From contig DAIDAJ010000021.1 in assembly GCA_027310665.1 (NCBI GenBank), positions 36,900 to 100,899 of the forward strand: a stretch of DNA of 64,000 nt. Reading direction: 5' to 3'. The notes below the pieces were generated by a model. It was not told the origin of the DNA and did no database searches. It saw only the letters and a program-made list of their open reading frames with translations. Within the stretch, counting starts at the first letter, position 1, and each line of letters starts with the position of its first letter. Source of the DNA: Sideroxydans sp. Lineage in GTDB: Bacteria > Pseudomonadota > Gammaproteobacteria > Burkholderiales > Gallionellaceae. The position numbers were made by a program, and so were the translations under genes. Positions 35,162 to 44,663 of this stretch are shown here, in pieces.

Positions 35162-35563
35162 ATGAGCGAACCCTCCACCAAGCCCTACCTGATCCGGGCT
35201 ATTTTTGACTGGTGTGCCGATGCCGGATACACACCGTATCTCGCGGTACAGGTAAACGAGTACACGCAAGTGCCGATGGCTTACGTCAAGGACGGCAAGA
35301 TCGTCCTGAATATCGGCATGGATGCGGTGCGAAATCTGCAGCTGGGCAACGAGGACATTACCTGCGGCGGACGTTTCGGCGGCGTGGCGCACCAGCTCAT
35401 CGTTCCGATGTCGGCGGTGATCGGAATCTTTGCCAAGGAGACCGGGCAGGGACTGGTGTTTCAGGGACAGGAGTCTTCGCCCATGGGCGCGGTGACGGGT
35501 ACGAGCGAACCGCCCGATGGGCCATCACCACAGGGCAAACCTACGCTCAGAGTCGTAAAGTAA
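35162..35563 (+). CDS. sspB: ClpXP protease specificity-enhancing factor SspB
   Basis: SspB tethers ssrA-tagged proteins to ClpXP. The 133-residue protein matches the family through KPYLIRAIFDWCADAGYTPY, VLNIGMDAVRNLQLGNE and RFGGVAHQLIVPMSAVIGIFAKETGQG. A flexible acidic/Pro-rich linker and a short ClpX-binding tail (KPTLRVVK) close the protein. It is followed at once by a strong terminator. Confidence 0.95.
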   Translation: MSEPSTKPYLIRAIFDWCADAGYTPYLAVQVNEYTQVPMAYVKDGKIVLNIGMDAVRNLQLGNEDITCGGRFGGVAHQLIVPMSAVIGIFAKETGQGLVFQGQESSPMGAVTGTSEPPDGPSPQGKPTLRVVK

Positions 35564-35596
35564 AAAAAGCCGCGAAAACCTTTCGCGGCTTTTTTC
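35563..35596. terminator. Bidirectional intrinsic terminator between sspB and rpoH
   Basis: A perfect stem AAAAAAGCCGCGAAA / TTTCGCGGCTTTTTT with a 3-nt loop lies between two convergent genes. The A-run on one side and the T-run on the other make it work in both directions. Confidence 0.93.
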
Positions 35597-35609
35597 TCGC
35601 TACTATAGA

Positions 35610-36479
35610 TCAGGCAGTTGCAGGCAAACTGAGCTGAGACTGCATCTTCATCAGGGCCTTTTGCTCGATCTGGCGGATACGTTCGGCCGAGACATTGAAC
35701 TCGGCAGCCAGCTCATGCAGCGTTGCCGAATGCTCTTCTTCTTCGCGCAGCCAGCGCGCTTCCACGATACGACGACTACGCTCGTCCAGGCTCGCCAGAG
35801 CCTGCGCCAATCCGGAAGTATGCAAGTGCTCGCGCTCTGCCGCTTCCAGGATTTGGGATGGCTCGTGTTCCGCGTTGTCGGCAAGATAATTGATGGGCGC
35901 ATAACTCTCGTCTTCGTCACCTGCAAGCGGCTCGAGCGCGATCTCATGCCCGGCAAAGCGGGCCTCCATATCCACGACATCGTGCTCGCTCACGTTGAGT
36001 TGCTTGGCGATCTCGCTGACTTGCTGGGGCTTGAGCGGCTCCAGTCCCTGTTTCATGCTGCGCAGGTTGAAAAACAGCTTGCGTTGCGCCTTTGTGGTGG
36101 CGATCTTGACCATCCGCCAGTTGCGGATAACGTACTCGTGGATCTCGGCACGTATCCAGTGCAAGGCGAAGGACACCAGACGCACACCGCGCTCAGGGTC
36201 GTAGCGTTTTACCGCCTTCATCAAGCCAATGTTGCCTTCCTGGATCAGGTCGGCCTGAGGCAGCCCGTAACCCGCATAGCCCCGCGCCACACTGACCACG
36301 ACGCGCAGGTGGGAAACCACTAACTGGCGCGCCGCGTCCAGATCGTTCTGTGTCTTGAAGCGTGTGGCCAGGGACAGCTCCTCTTCATGCGACAGTACCG
36401 GAAAGCGGTTCACGGCCTGAACATATCCCTCCAAGCTGCCAACGGCAGAGGGTATCGGTAGACTCATGGTTGCATTCAT
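35610..36479 (-). CDS. rpoH: Heat-shock sigma factor RpoH (sigma-32)
   Basis: RpoH directs transcription of heat-shock genes. The 289-residue protein has sigma-70 region 2 ([19 protein letters not shown], then [20 protein letters not shown]), the RpoH box [12 protein letters not shown] and region 4 ([20 protein letters not shown]). A strong SD AGGAGGAAATGCC precedes ATG 36479. Convergent with sspB. Confidence 0.97.
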   Translation of the reverse strand: MNATMSLPIPSAVGSLEGYVQAVNRFPVLSHEEELSLATRFKTQNDLDAARQLVVSHLRVVVSVARGYAGYGLPQADLIQEGNIGLMKAVKRYDPERGVRLVSFALHWIRAEIHEYVIRNWRMVKIATTKAQRKLFFNLRSMKQGLEPLKPQQVSEIAKQLNVSEHDVVDMEARFAGHEIALEPLAGDEDESYAPINYLADNAEHEPSQILEAAEREHLHTSGLAQALASLDERSRRIVEARWLREEEEHSATLHELAAEFNVSAERIRQIEQKALMKMQSQLSLPATA

Positions 36480-36653
36480 GGCATTTCCTCCTAATTTGAT
36501 TCATTCTAGCACTCGGGCGGTAGGAGTGCCAGATGCCAAAAAGGTTCGGCAAATGGCGGGTAAGGACGGGCGGAGCCTGTGTGTCAGGGGGTCATTCCGG
36601 CGTGGTAGAATCAGCGTCTTCCTAATTTCTAACCTTAAATACGGAAAATCGAC

Positions 36654-37898
36654 ATGTTCTCCAGCAAAAACACCATCGCAGCGACCGACCCCGAACTGTG
36701 GGCCGCGATCCAGAACGAAAACCGCCGTCAAGAGGATCACATCGAGCTGATCGCCTCGGAAAACTACACCAGCCCGGCGGTGATGGAGGCGCAGGGCAGC
36801 CAGCTGACCAACAAGTATGCCGAAGGATATCCCGGCAAGCGCTACTACGGTGGCTGCGAATATGTCGACGTGGCGGAGCAGCTGGCCATCGACCGCGCCA
36901 AGGCGCTGTTCGGCGCCGAGTACGCCAACGTGCAGCCGCATTCCGGCTCGCAGGCGAACCAGGGGGTGTACGTTTCCGTACTCAAGCCCGGCGATACCAT
37001 TCTGGGCATGAGCCTGGCGCATGGCGGCCACCTGACCCATGGCGCCTCGGTGAACATCAGCGGCAAGCTGTACAACGCCATCCAGTATGGCCTGAACGAC
37101 AAGGAAGAGATCGACTACGACCAGGTGCAGAAGCTGGCCAACGAGCATAAGCCGAAGATGATCGTGGCTGGCGCATCCGCCTATTCGCTGGTCATCGACT
37201 GGAAACGTTTTCGCGCCATTGCCGATAGCGTGGGCGCCTACCTGTTTGTGGACATGGCGCACTATGCCGGTCTCGTCGCCGCGGGGTACTACCCCAGCCC
37301 GGTCGGTATTGCCGATTTCGTTACCACCACCACCCATAAGACGCTGCGCGGCCCGCGCGGCGGCCTGATCCTGGCCAAGGCAGAACACGAGAAGGCGCTC
37401 AACTCCGCCATCTTCCCGCAACTGCAAGGCGGCCCGCTGATGCACGTCATCGCAGCCAAGGCGGTCGCGTTCAAGGAAGCGGCAAGCAAGGAGTTCAAGG
37501 AATACCAGAAGCAAGTCATCGACAACGCCCGAGTGATGGCGAAGGTGCTGACCGAACGCGGCGTGCGCATCGTGTCGGGCCGTACCGACAGCCATGTCTT
37601 CCTGGTCGACCTGCGTGCCAAGAAGCTGACCGGCAAGGATGCTGAAGCAGCGCTGGGCAAGGCGCACATCACCGTGAACAAGAACGCCATCCCGAACGAC
37701 CCGGAAAAGCCCTTTGTCACTTCCGGCATCCGCATCGGTTCGCCGGCGATGACCACCCGCGGCTTCAAGGAACTGGAAGCCGAGAAACTGGCGCACCTGA
37801 TTGCCGACGTGCTGGATGCGCCGAACGACGATGCCGTGATCGCACGCGTCGTCGGCGAGGTGAAGAAGCTGACCGCGCAGTTCCCGGTGTATGGCTAG
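36654..37898 (+). CDS. glyA: Serine hydroxymethyltransferase
   Basis: GlyA interconverts serine and glycine with tetrahydrofolate, supplying one-carbon units. The 414-residue PLP enzyme has [36 protein letters not shown], the PLP lysine in [17 protein letters not shown] and [23 protein letters not shown] -10-like hexamer lies about 45 nt upstream without a clear -35. No glycine riboswitch was seen in the 170-bp leader. The pairing with nrdR and rib genes downstream is common in betaproteobacteria. Confidence 0.98.
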   Translation: MFSSKNTIAATDPELWAAIQNENRRQEDHIELIASENYTSPAVMEAQGSQLTNKYAEGYPGKRYYGGCEYVDVAEQLAIDRAKALFGAEYANVQPHSGSQANQGVYVSVLKPGDTILGMSLAHGGHLTHGASVNISGKLYNAIQYGLNDKEEIDYDQVQKLANEHKPKMIVAGASAYSLVIDWKRFRAIADSVGAYLFVDMAHYAGLVAAGYYPSPVGIADFVTTTTHKTLRGPRGGLILAKAEHEKALNSAIFPQLQGGPLMHVIAAKAVAFKEAASKEFKEYQKQVIDNARVMAKVLTERGVRIVSGRTDSHVFLVDLRAKKLTGKDAEAALGKAHITVNKNAIPNDPEKPFVTSGIRIGSPAMTTRGFKELEAEKLAHLIADVLDAPNDDAVIARVVGEVKKLTAQFPVYG

Positions 37899-37901
37899 GC
37901 T

Positions 37902-37976
37902 GGATACAGGAGACGGGATACAGGAATCAGGGGAAATCCGCCCGTCCTGTATCCGGTATCCTGAATCCCGTATCCT
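37902..37976. repeat. Palindromic repeat of GGATACAGGA words abutting nrdR
   Basis: The short space between glyA and nrdR is entirely made of GGATACAGGA / GGGATACAGGAATCAGG words followed by their reverse complements (TCCTGTATCCGGTATCCTGA, then CCCGTATCC). It can fold into a long imperfect hairpin. It ends at the base before the nrdR start codon and leaves no SD sequence there. Confidence 0.75.
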
Positions 37977-38453
37977 ATGAAGTGTCCTTTCTGCAAACAT
38001 CCCTCCACCCAAGTGGTGGATACGCGCGAAAGCGAGGAAGGCGACAGCATCCGCCGCCGCCGCCGCTGTCTGTCGTGCGACAAGCGTTTCACCACGTACG
38101 AGACGGTGGAACTGCGCATGCCGCAGGTGGTCAAGCAGAACGGCATGCGCAGTGAGTTCGACGAAGAAAAGCTGCGCACCAGCTTTACCCGGGCATTGCA
38201 CAAGCGCCCGGTTCCCACTGAATTGGTCGATGCCGCGATCGACAATGTCACGCAAAAAGTATTTGCCATCGGCGAACGCGAGATCGGTTCGCGCCAGATC
38301 GGCGAGATGGTGATGAAAGAACTGTTGAAACTCGACAAGGTCGCCTACATCCGTTTCGCCTCCGTGTACAAGAGTTTTCAGGATGTCGGCGATTTTTCAG
38401 ACGCGATCGATGCGGTCAAAAACACCCGACGCCGCCAGAACGACAAGAAATGA
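37977..38453 (+). CDS. nrdR: Transcriptional repressor NrdR
   Basis: NrdR is the zinc-finger/ATP-cone repressor of ribonucleotide reductase genes. The 158-residue protein has the zinc ribbon ([19 protein letters not shown] and [12 protein letters not shown]) and an ATP-cone domain (about 45-135, [20 protein letters not shown]). The start agrees with the family, but the DNA just before it is a palindromic repeat with no SD, so initiation must rely on coupling to glyA or on leaderless/structured entry. It overlaps ribD by ATGA. Confidence 0.96.
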   Translation: MKCPFCKHPSTQVVDTRESEEGDSIRRRRRCLSCDKRFTTYETVELRMPQVVKQNGMRSEFDEEKLRTSFTRALHKRPVPTELVDAAIDNVTQKVFAIGEREIGSRQIGEMVMKELLKLDKVAYIRFASVYKSFQDVGDFSDAIDAVKNTRRRQNDKK

Positions 38454-39541
38454 ACGCTGCCGACAGTCAATGGATGGCTCAGGCGCTGCATCTTGCAGAG
38501 CGGGGGGTGTGGACGACGAGTCCGAATCCGCGCGTTGGTTGTGTGCTGGTGCGAGACGGCAAGGTGGTCGGTGAAGGCTGGCACGAGCGGGCAGGAGAGC
38601 CGCATGCCGAAGTTCATGCCTTGCGTGCGGCCGGCAGCGCGGCACGCGGTGCAACCGCTTACGTCACGCTGGAGCCCTGCAGCCACCACGGGCGTACGCC
38701 TCCCTGCGCCGACGCGCTTATCTCGGCGCGAGTGAAGCGCGTGGTGGTCGCGACACAAGACCTGAATCCTCTCGTGGCGGGGCAAGGCGTCGACCGCTTG
38801 CGTGCGGCAGGGATCGATGTCGAGTGCGGTTTGATGGAAGCCGCCGCACGAGAACTGAATATCGGTTTTTTTTCACGCATGACGCGCGGTATGCCCTGGG
38901 TGCGCAGCAAGATCGCCGCGAGCCTGGACGGCCGGACCGCGCTGGCGAACGGCACCAGCAAATGGATCACCGGCGAGGCCGCGCGGCACGACGTGCAGCA
39001 CTGGCGCGCGCGTTCCTGTGCCGTGCTGACTGGTATCGGCACGGTGCTGGCGGACGATCCCCAGCTCAACGTCAGGGAGCCGGCAACAGAACGTCAGCCC
39101 TTGCGCGTGGTGGTGGACAGCGGGCTGCGGATTTCTCCCCGCGCACGGATAGTGCAGGACGGGCCTATCCTGATCTTTACCGCCAGCACGGACTCGGAAA
39201 AACAACGGTCCCTGATCGCATGCGGCGCGGAAGTGGTGACGGCGGCAGATGCGGATGGCCGGGTGGATCTGGCCGGAGTGATGCGCGATCTCGGCAAGCG
39301 CGGTATCAATGAAGTGCTGGTGGAGGCGGGACGCACTTTGAATGGCGGACTGATCAGGGCGGGGCTCGTGGATGAGCTGGTGCTGTATCTGGCACCGCAA
39401 TTCCTGGGCGATGCGGCGCGCGGCATGGCGGATATCGGCGAGCTTGCGCAACTGAATCAGCATATCGTCCTGCAATGGAATGATGTGCGTCAGGTGGGCA
39501 GCGATTTGCGTATTGTTGCGAAAATATCAAGGGAGAATTGA
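38450..39541 (+). CDS. ribD: Bifunctional riboflavin deaminase/reductase RibD
   Basis: RibD carries out two successive steps of riboflavin synthesis. In the 363-residue protein, the N-terminal deaminase domain has its zinc site in PHAEVHAL and [16 protein letters not shown]. The C-terminal reductase domain (about 150-360) starts [17 protein letters not shown] and includes [13 protein letters not shown]. It overlaps nrdR by ATGA and is followed by ribE after 2 nt. Confidence 0.97.
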   Translation: MNAADSQWMAQALHLAERGVWTTSPNPRVGCVLVRDGKVVGEGWHERAGEPHAEVHALRAAGSAARGATAYVTLEPCSHHGRTPPCADALISARVKRVVVATQDLNPLVAGQGVDRLRAAGIDVECGLMEAAARELNIGFFSRMTRGMPWVRSKIAASLDGRTALANGTSKWITGEAARHDVQHWRARSCAVLTGIGTVLADDPQLNVREPATERQPLRVVVDSGLRISPRARIVQDGPILIFTASTDSEKQRSLIACGAEVVTAADADGRVDLAGVMRDLGKRGINEVLVEAGRTLNGGLIRAGLVDELVLYLAPQFLGDAARGMADIGELAQLNQHIVLQWNDVRQVGSDLRIVAKISREN

Positions 39542-39543
39542 TC

Positions 39544-40140
39544 ATGTTCAGCGGGATCGTGGCCGATGTCGGCCTAATCAAATCGGCACAGGACAGGGAG
39601 GGCGGCTTGCGGCTGACGGTGGCGACCGAAATGCTTGGCATGGACGACGTCCAGCTGGGCGACAGCATCGCGGTGAACGGCGTCTGCCTCACCGTGGTGA
39701 AGATAGCCGGCAGCGATTTCACCGTGGATGTGTCGCGCGAGACCTTGAATTGCACTACCGGGCTGGAAGTGCAGGGCGGACATGTCAACCTGGAAAAGGC
39801 GTTGCGTTTGTCGGACCGCCTGGGCGGTCATCTGGTCAGCGGGCATGTGGACGGCGTGGGGACAGTGATCGCGTTCAACGATATCGGCGAGAGCTGGAGG
39901 CTGATCGTGCGTGCGCCACAAGCTTTGGCAAAGTACATCGCAGTGAAGGGTTCCGTCACCATCAACGGTGTCAGCCTGACGGTCAACCAGGTTTCGGGCG
40001 CAGAATTCGAGGTGAACCTCATCCCGCATACGCTGGATGTGACGACGTTGAACGAGCTGAAGGTCGGGGCGAAAGTCAATCTGGAGATCGACCTGATCGC
40101 GCGCTACGTCGAGCGCATGATGACCGCGGACGCGGTGTGA
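39544..40140 (+). CDS. ribE: Riboflavin synthase alpha subunit
   Basis: Riboflavin synthase converts two lumazines to riboflavin. ATG 39544 (MFSGIVADVGLI) is the family start; the track begins two codons earlier at a TTG. The 198-residue protein has two tandem lumazine-binding barrels with matching motifs: SIAVNGVCLTVV and VTINGVSLTVN, GHVDGVGTV and HTLDVTTLNELKVG. SD AAGGGAGAATTGATC. Confidence 0.97.
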   Translation: MFSGIVADVGLIKSAQDREGGLRLTVATEMLGMDDVQLGDSIAVNGVCLTVVKIAGSDFTVDVSRETLNCTTGLEVQGGHVNLEKALRLSDRLGGHLVSGHVDGVGTVIAFNDIGESWRLIVRAPQALAKYIAVKGSVTINGVSLTVNQVSGAEFEVNLIPHTLDVTTLNELKVGAKVNLEIDLIARYVERMMTADAV

Positions 40141-40141
40141 T

Positions 40142-40696
40142 TCACACCAGAAAAGGGACGAAGCGCTTGGTCCGTTTCATGTATTCCCGGTACTGCGCGC
40201 CAAAGTAGCGGACGTTCTCGGTCTCTTCCACGAGCGAGGTGATCACGAGGAAGACGCAGGCGAAGAGCGCAATGCTGCCGCTCAGCCAGGACATGCGCTT
40301 GAAGAACAGGCCCGAGTCCAGAAATATCAGCGAGCTGTACATCGGGTGGCGGATATAGCGGTATATCCCGTGGGTGACGAGTACAGAAGTCTTCTCGAAC
40401 AGCAGCAGAGCCCCGTCATCGCGACTGTCGTCCCGTTCGCCGAGCTGGTGAAGTATCCCGTAGCCCATGATGATCACGATCAGCGAAATGGCCATCAAGA
40501 TCCCGCTGATCGTCTGGTCGAACGAAACCGGCACGTCATACCACCCGTCGATGTTCATGACGATCAGAAGCAGCATCAGCTCCCATGCGAAGAAACGATA
40601 GAAGCCGTGCGACCTCGGGGCGCGCAGCGACGCTCTCGAAACATAAGCCAAAGCCATCGTGGCGAGCGCAAAAACGATACCTTCCAGCAACGTCAA
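40142..40696 (-). CDS. Membrane methyltransferase-like protein (isoprenylcysteine/phospholipid methyltransferase family)
   Basis: The 184-residue protein has about five hydrophobic segments and the C-terminal ICMT/PEMT pattern GIYRYIRHPMYSSLIF, then EETENVRYFGAQYREYMKRTKRFVPF. This family methylates lipids or prenylated substrates with S-adenosylmethionine; the actual substrate is unknown. The track start is a TTG (40696) close to an AGGAGA SD; the in-frame TTG at 40690 is better spaced. It is inserted on the opposite strand between ribE and ribBX. Confidence 0.8.
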   Translation of the reverse strand: MTLLEGIVFALATMALAYVSRASLRAPRSHGFYRFFAWELMLLLIVMNIDGWYDVPVSFDQTISGILMAISLIVIIMGYGILHQLGERDDSRDDGALLLFEKTSVLVTHGIYRYIRHPMYSSLIFLDSGLFFKRMSWLSGSIALFACVFLVITSLVEETENVRYFGAQYREYMKRTKRFVPFLV

Positions 40697-40932
40697 TCTC
40701 CTGAAATGAGTGGCGCGCCGCTTCGCGGCATTCCGGTTCCGGACCGGTCATCCGCGGATAATGGTCCCAGGCAGCGAACTGCGGACGTCGTCCCCTTGAA
40801 GGAAAAGACAGGGTCTTCGTTCTGCGGCGATCCCGGACAGGCGAAGGTATCCGAGATGAGCAAGGTCGGCAACAGGCACAGCGCGATGCCCAGGTAGCGG
40901 ATTGCCCATTTTGAAAGGTTGCTCTGCTTCAT
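40693..40932 (-). CDS. Small putative secreted protein
   Basis: An in-frame ATG at 40932 within a longer track ORF gives 79 residues: a plausible signal peptide (WAIRYLGIALCLLPTLLISD, then TFAC) and a short Cys/Gly/Ser/Pro-containing mature part. Its stop overlaps the start of the methyltransferase-like gene, as expected in an operon. I do not recognise it, and it may be spurious. Confidence 0.4.
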   Translation of the reverse strand: MKQSNLSKWAIRYLGIALCLLPTLLISDTFACPGSPQNEDPVFSFKGTTSAVRCLGPLSADDRSGTGMPRSGAPLISGD

Positions 40933-41108
40933 GGAAAAAGCGGTGACGGCGACGGCCAGATTATATGGGGTATCGGGGTACGGTGTGAAACGCGAATGCC
41001 GCGGGCGGACAATGCGGGCCGCCCTGACAGAGGCGGCGAGGATTATTGCCGATGGTGTTAAAATCCGTGTCCCGCGATTTCGCGACACCCCAAACAGAGC
41101 CGCAGACC

Positions 41109-42209
41109 ATGACTGACATCGCACCGATAACCGAAATCATCGACGAGATACGCGCCGGGCGTATGGTCGTACTGGTGGACGAAGAAGACCGCGAGAACGA
41201 GGGCGACCTGCTGTTCGCCGCTGAATTCGTCACGCCCGAAGCCATCAACTTCATGATCCGCCACGCGCGCGGCCTGGTCTGCCTGACGCTGACCGAGGAA
41301 CGCTGCCGCCAGCTCGGTATTTCGCACATGGCGCGCGAGAACAAGAGTCCGCTGGGCACCAATTTCACCGTTTCCATCGAGGCGGCGGAAGGCGTGACCA
41401 CCGGCATCTCTGCATCTGACCGCGCCACGACCATCAAGGCCGCGGTGAAGAAGGATGCCAAGCCGGCCGACATCGTCCAGCCCGGCCATATTTTTCCCAT
41501 CATGGCGCGCCCGGGCGGCGTGCTGGTGCGCGCCGGACATACCGAAGCGGGCTGCGACCTGGCACAGATGGCCGGCGTGATGCCGGCAGCGGTGATCTGC
41601 GAGATCATCAAGGAAGACGGGGAGATGGCCCGCCTGCCGGACCTGATCCCGTTCGCCAAGGAACACGGCCTGAAGATAGGCACCATCGCCGACCTGATCG
41701 AATACCGCATCCACAATGAGACGCTGGTCGAGCGTGTGGCGAGTCGCACGGTGCAAACCGCCTACGGCGAATTCGAGCTGGTGACCTACACCGACAAGAC
41801 CACCCAGCGCACCCATCTGGCACTGGTGAAGGGCAACATCCAGCCGCAGATCGAGACGGTGGTGCGTGTGCATGAACCCTTGCCCGCGCTGGATTTCATG
41901 GAGCAGGTCAGCCTGCCGAACACGACCAGCGTGCATGATGCCCTGAAGAAGATCAGCGAATCCGAGGCGGGCGTGCTGGTGATGATGCATCACACCGAGA
42001 CATCGGCGAGCCTCCTGGCACGGGCCGCGGCCAAACCCGAACCCGATCACGCGCGGTGGGATCCGCGCAGCTATGGCATCGGCGCGCAGATATTGCGCGA
42101 TCTCAACGTCGGCAAGATGTGCCTGATCGCCACCCCGCGCAAATTACCCAGCATGACCGGCTTCGGCCTGGAAGTGGTGCGTTACTGTCAATGCAAGGAA
42201 AACAAATGA
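41109..42209 (+). CDS. ribB: DHBP synthase with degenerate GTP cyclohydrolase II domain (RibBX)
   Basis: The N-terminal domain makes 3,4-dihydroxybutanone 4-phosphate from ribulose 5-phosphate, with [19 protein letters not shown] and [17 protein letters not shown] intact. The 366-residue protein starts at ATG 41109 ([11 protein letters not shown]). The C-terminal GCHII-like domain (about 205-366) has lost the zinc Cys cluster that follows VRVH in active enzymes; here it reads [15 protein letters not shown]. It is thus the RibBX type, and a separate RibA would be needed. No FMN riboswitch was found upstream. It overlaps ribH by ATGA. Confidence 0.93.
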   Translation: MTDIAPITEIIDEIRAGRMVVLVDEEDRENEGDLLFAAEFVTPEAINFMIRHARGLVCLTLTEERCRQLGISHMARENKSPLGTNFTVSIEAAEGVTTGISASDRATTIKAAVKKDAKPADIVQPGHIFPIMARPGGVLVRAGHTEAGCDLAQMAGVMPAAVICEIIKEDGEMARLPDLIPFAKEHGLKIGTIADLIEYRIHNETLVERVASRTVQTAYGEFELVTYTDKTTQRTHLALVKGNIQPQIETVVRVHEPLPALDFMEQVSLPNTTSVHDALKKISESEAGVLVMMHHTETSASLLARAAAKPEPDHARWDPRSYGIGAQILRDLNVGKMCLIATPRKLPSMTGFGLEVVRYCQCKENK

Positions 42210-42658
42210 AAGAGATCGAACAGAACCTGGACGGAAAGGGTCTGCGCATCGGCATCGTGCAGAGCCGTTTCAACGAAGTCGTGTGCGAAGGGTTGCTGGC
42301 TGCCTGCCGCCAGCAACTGGTACTGAGCGGCGTCAGCGAGAACGACATCACGCTGGCCACCGTGCCGGGCGCGCTGGAGATCCCGCTGGTGCTGCAAGCC
42401 ATGGCGCAGAGCAAGAAGTTTGACGCGTTGATTGCGTTAGGGGCGGTGATACGCGGCGACACTTACCATTTCGAGGTCGTTTCCAACGAATCGGCGCGCG
42501 GTGTGGGCGAAGTGCAACTGCACAGCGGTGTGCCGGTCGCCAACGCCATCCTGACCACCGATACCGACGAACAGGCTGAAGTGCGCGTCAATGTGAAGGG
42601 TGCGGAAGCGGCACTGGTTGCCATCGAGATGGTGCACCTGCTGAAAGCGCTCGCATGA
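42206..42658 (+). CDS. ribH: Lumazine synthase
   Basis: RibH condenses DHBP and the pyrimidine intermediate to lumazine. ATG 42206 overlaps the ribBX stop; the longer track ORF begins inside ribBX. The 150-residue protein shows [49 protein letters not shown] and the C-terminal [14 protein letters not shown]. Translation is coupled to ribBX and nusB by ATGA overlaps. Confidence 0.97.
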   Translation: MKEIEQNLDGKGLRIGIVQSRFNEVVCEGLLAACRQQLVLSGVSENDITLATVPGALEIPLVLQAMAQSKKFDALIALGAVIRGDTYHFEVVSNESARGVGEVQLHSGVPVANAILTTDTDEQAEVRVNVKGAEAALVAIEMVHLLKALA

Positions 42659-43107
42659 GCGACGCCAAACAGCACAATCCCGCGAAGAGCCTGCGCCATC
42701 GCGCGCGCGAACTGGCGATGCAGGGCGTCTACGAATGGCGGCTTTCCGGTAAGAGCCCGTCGCTGATCGAAAAGGGCACGCTCGCCGAAAAGAGCCTGGG
42801 ACGTTACGACACGGAATTCTTCGGGCAATTGCTGAAAGGCGCGGTTGCCGAGAGCGAGACATTATCCGCGCAGATCGCGCCGCATCTGGATCGTGCCGTG
42901 AATGAACTGAGCCCCGTCGAATTTTCCGTATTGCTGCTGGGTGCATACGAATTGACCCACCATCCCGAAATACCCTACCGCGTCGTCATCAACGAGGCGG
43001 TGGAACTGGCCAAGACTTTCGGCGGCAGCGACGGACACAAGTTCGTCAACGGCGTGCTCGACAAGCTGGCGGCGCAAGTGCGCGCGACGGAAGTAAAGGC
43101 GAAATAG
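42655..43107 (+). CDS. nusB: Transcription antitermination factor NusB
   Basis: NusB binds boxA RNA with NusE in antitermination of rRNA transcription. The 150-residue all-helical protein has [39 protein letters not shown] and [18 protein letters not shown]. The ribH-nusB-thiL-pgpA order is typical of proteobacteria. Confidence 0.97.
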   Translation: MSDAKQHNPAKSLRHRARELAMQGVYEWRLSGKSPSLIEKGTLAEKSLGRYDTEFFGQLLKGAVAESETLSAQIAPHLDRAVNELSPVEFSVLLLGAYELTHHPEIPYRVVINEAVELAKTFGGSDGHKFVNGVLDKLAAQVRATEVKAK

Positions 43108-43121
43108 TCTTCAACCTTTTT

Positions 43122-43209
43122 GCCACAGAGACCACGGAGTACACAGAGAGATCGCCGCAGCACCACCGATACGCACAACTCTCTCTGTGACCTCTGTGTA
43201 CTCTGCGGC
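43122..43209. repeat. CACAGAG-type inverted repeat between nusB and thiL
   Basis: A left arm starting GCCACAGAGACCACGGAG and a right arm ending CTCTGTGTACTCTGCGGC are reverse complements at roughly 24 of 30 positions, with a loop of about 28 nt. This matches the widespread proteobacterial CACAGAG intergenic repeat style. The right arm runs into the thiL 5' end. Confidence 0.75.
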
Positions 43210-43228
43210 TGATCCTTCGGGGTTCGGT

Positions 43229-44176
43229 TTGTCTGAATTCGATCTCATCCAGCGCTATTTCACCCGTCCAGCGCCGAACGCGATCCTCGGCGTGGGCGAC
43301 GATGCGGCACTGCTCCGCATCGCCGAGGGCATGGAACTGGCGGTTTCCACCGACATGCTGGTCAGCGGAACCCATTTTTTCCCGGATACCGATCCATTCC
43401 TGCTGGGCCACAAGACGCTCGCGGTGAATCTCTCCGATCTGGCGGCCATGGGCGCGTCCCCGCGCTGGGCGACGCTGGCACTTGCGCTGCCGGGTGCCGA
43501 CGAAAGCTGGCTGCGGCGGTTCAGCGAGGGGTTCTTTGTACTGGCCGATCAGTATGGCGTGGACCTCGTCGGCGGCGACACCACGCGTGGCCCCCTGAAT
43601 CTGAGCGTCACCATCATGGGCGAGGTGCCGCGAGGCCAGGCACTGCGCCGCAGCGGCGCCGAAGCCGGCGACGACATCTGGGTGTCCGGAACATTGGGCA
43701 AGGCTGCCCTGGGGCTGGCACAATTGCAGGGCCGGATCGCACTGCCCGAAGACGCACGTCTTTCCTGCCTTGCAGCCTTGCATCAACCCCGGCCGAGAGT
43801 CGCGCTGGGGTTGGCCTTGCGCGGTATTGCCAACAGCGCCATCGATATTTCCGACGGCTTGCTTGCCGATCTCGGGCATATTCTGGAATGCTCGCATGCC
43901 GGTGCGGAGATACAGTTCGCTGCGATCCCGGCGATTGCGCCGACCGGCATCGAAGACGCACTGTTCCGGCATTGCGTCCTGTCCGGCGGCGACGATTACG
44001 AGTTGTGCTTTACTGCCTCCGCCGCAAAGCGCAACCGGATCGAAGCGATATCGGCGGAACTGCAACTGCCGCTCACGCGCATCGGCAGTATCAATGCAGG
44101 ACAAGGTTGCACCCTGCGTGCGGCGGACGGCAGCGTGATGAAAATAAAGGAAGGCGGCTATGACCACTTCGCATGA
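43229..44176 (+). CDS. thiL: Thiamine-monophosphate kinase
   Basis: ThiL phosphorylates thiamine phosphate to thiamine diphosphate. The likely start is TTG 43229 (LSEFDLIQRYFTRP), the normal family N-terminus and 315 residues in length; the track's GTG start at 43187 lies inside an intergenic repeat. Motifs are GVGDDAALL, STDMLVSGTHFF, AVNLSDLAAMGA, GGDTTRGPLNLSV and DISDGLLADLGHI. Overlaps pgpA by 17 nt. Confidence 0.95.
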   Translation: MSEFDLIQRYFTRPAPNAILGVGDDAALLRIAEGMELAVSTDMLVSGTHFFPDTDPFLLGHKTLAVNLSDLAAMGASPRWATLALALPGADESWLRRFSEGFFVLADQYGVDLVGGDTTRGPLNLSVTIMGEVPRGQALRRSGAEAGDDIWVSGTLGKAALGLAQLQGRIALPEDARLSCLAALHQPRPRVALGLALRGIANSAIDISDGLLADLGHILECSHAGAEIQFAAIPAIAPTGIEDALFRHCVLSGGDDYELCFTASAAKRNRIEAISAELQLPLTRIGSINAGQGCTLRAADGSVMKIKEGGYDHFA

Positions 44177-44663
44177 CCAACTGAAATTCCAGCCGGACTG
44201 GCGCTTCCTGTTCAGCCATCCGGCGCATTTTCTTTCCTTCGGATTCGGCGCGGGTCTTTCCCCGCGCGCGCCCGGCACGGCGGGCACGCTGGTCGCCTTC
44301 CCCATGTATTGGTATCTCGCTCCGCGCCTGACTGACGCGTTGTTTATCCTGGTGCTGATCTGGGCTTTCGCCTTCGGCGTGTGGGTGTGCGACAAGACGG
44401 GCAAGGCGCTGGGCGTGTCCGACTACGGCGGCATTGTGTGGGACGAGATCGTGGCTTTCGTGCTGGTACTCTTCTTTACGCCGGAGGGCCTGGCCTGGCA
44501 GTTGCTCGCGTTCCTGTTGTTCCGGTTCTTCGATATCGTCAAACCGCAACCCATCCGTCACTTTGACCAGACCTGGCACGGCGGCCTGGGCGTGATGTTC
44601 GACGACATTCTCGCGGCGGGATACACGCTGCTGTGCCTGGCGGCGATCAAAAGCGTCATATGA
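44160..44663 (+). CDS. pgpA: Phosphatidylglycerophosphatase A
   Basis: PgpA dephosphorylates phosphatidylglycerophosphate in phospholipid synthesis. The 167-residue membrane protein has FGFGAGLSPRAPGTAGTLVA, IVWDEIVAFVLVLFF and FRFFDIVKPQPIRHFDQ, with four hydrophobic segments. It overlaps thiL and the nuclease gene (ATGA). Confidence 0.95.
   Translation: MTTSHDQLKFQPDWRFLFSHPAHFLSFGFGAGLSPRAPGTAGTLVAFPMYWYLAPRLTDALFILVLIWAFAFGVWVCDKTGKALGVSDYGGIVWDEIVAFVLVLFFTPEGLAWQLLAFLLFRFFDIVKPQPIRHFDQTWHGGLGVMFDDILAAGYTLLCLAAIKSVI

Noticed and set aside
36501-38255. 584-aa minus-strand ORF
   Set aside because: It is antisense to glyA and nrdR; shadow frame.
40933-41108. FMN riboswitch before ribBX
   Set aside because: The conserved AGGGGCAGGGTGAAA-type RFN words could not be found.
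41058-42050. 330-aa minus-strand ORF
   Set aside because: It is antisense to ribBX; no domain is visible.
43187-43228. Longer N-terminus of ThiL from GTG 43187
   Set aside because: These codons fall within the CACAGAG intergenic repeat, and ThiL proteins normally begin at the SEFDLIQ segment.
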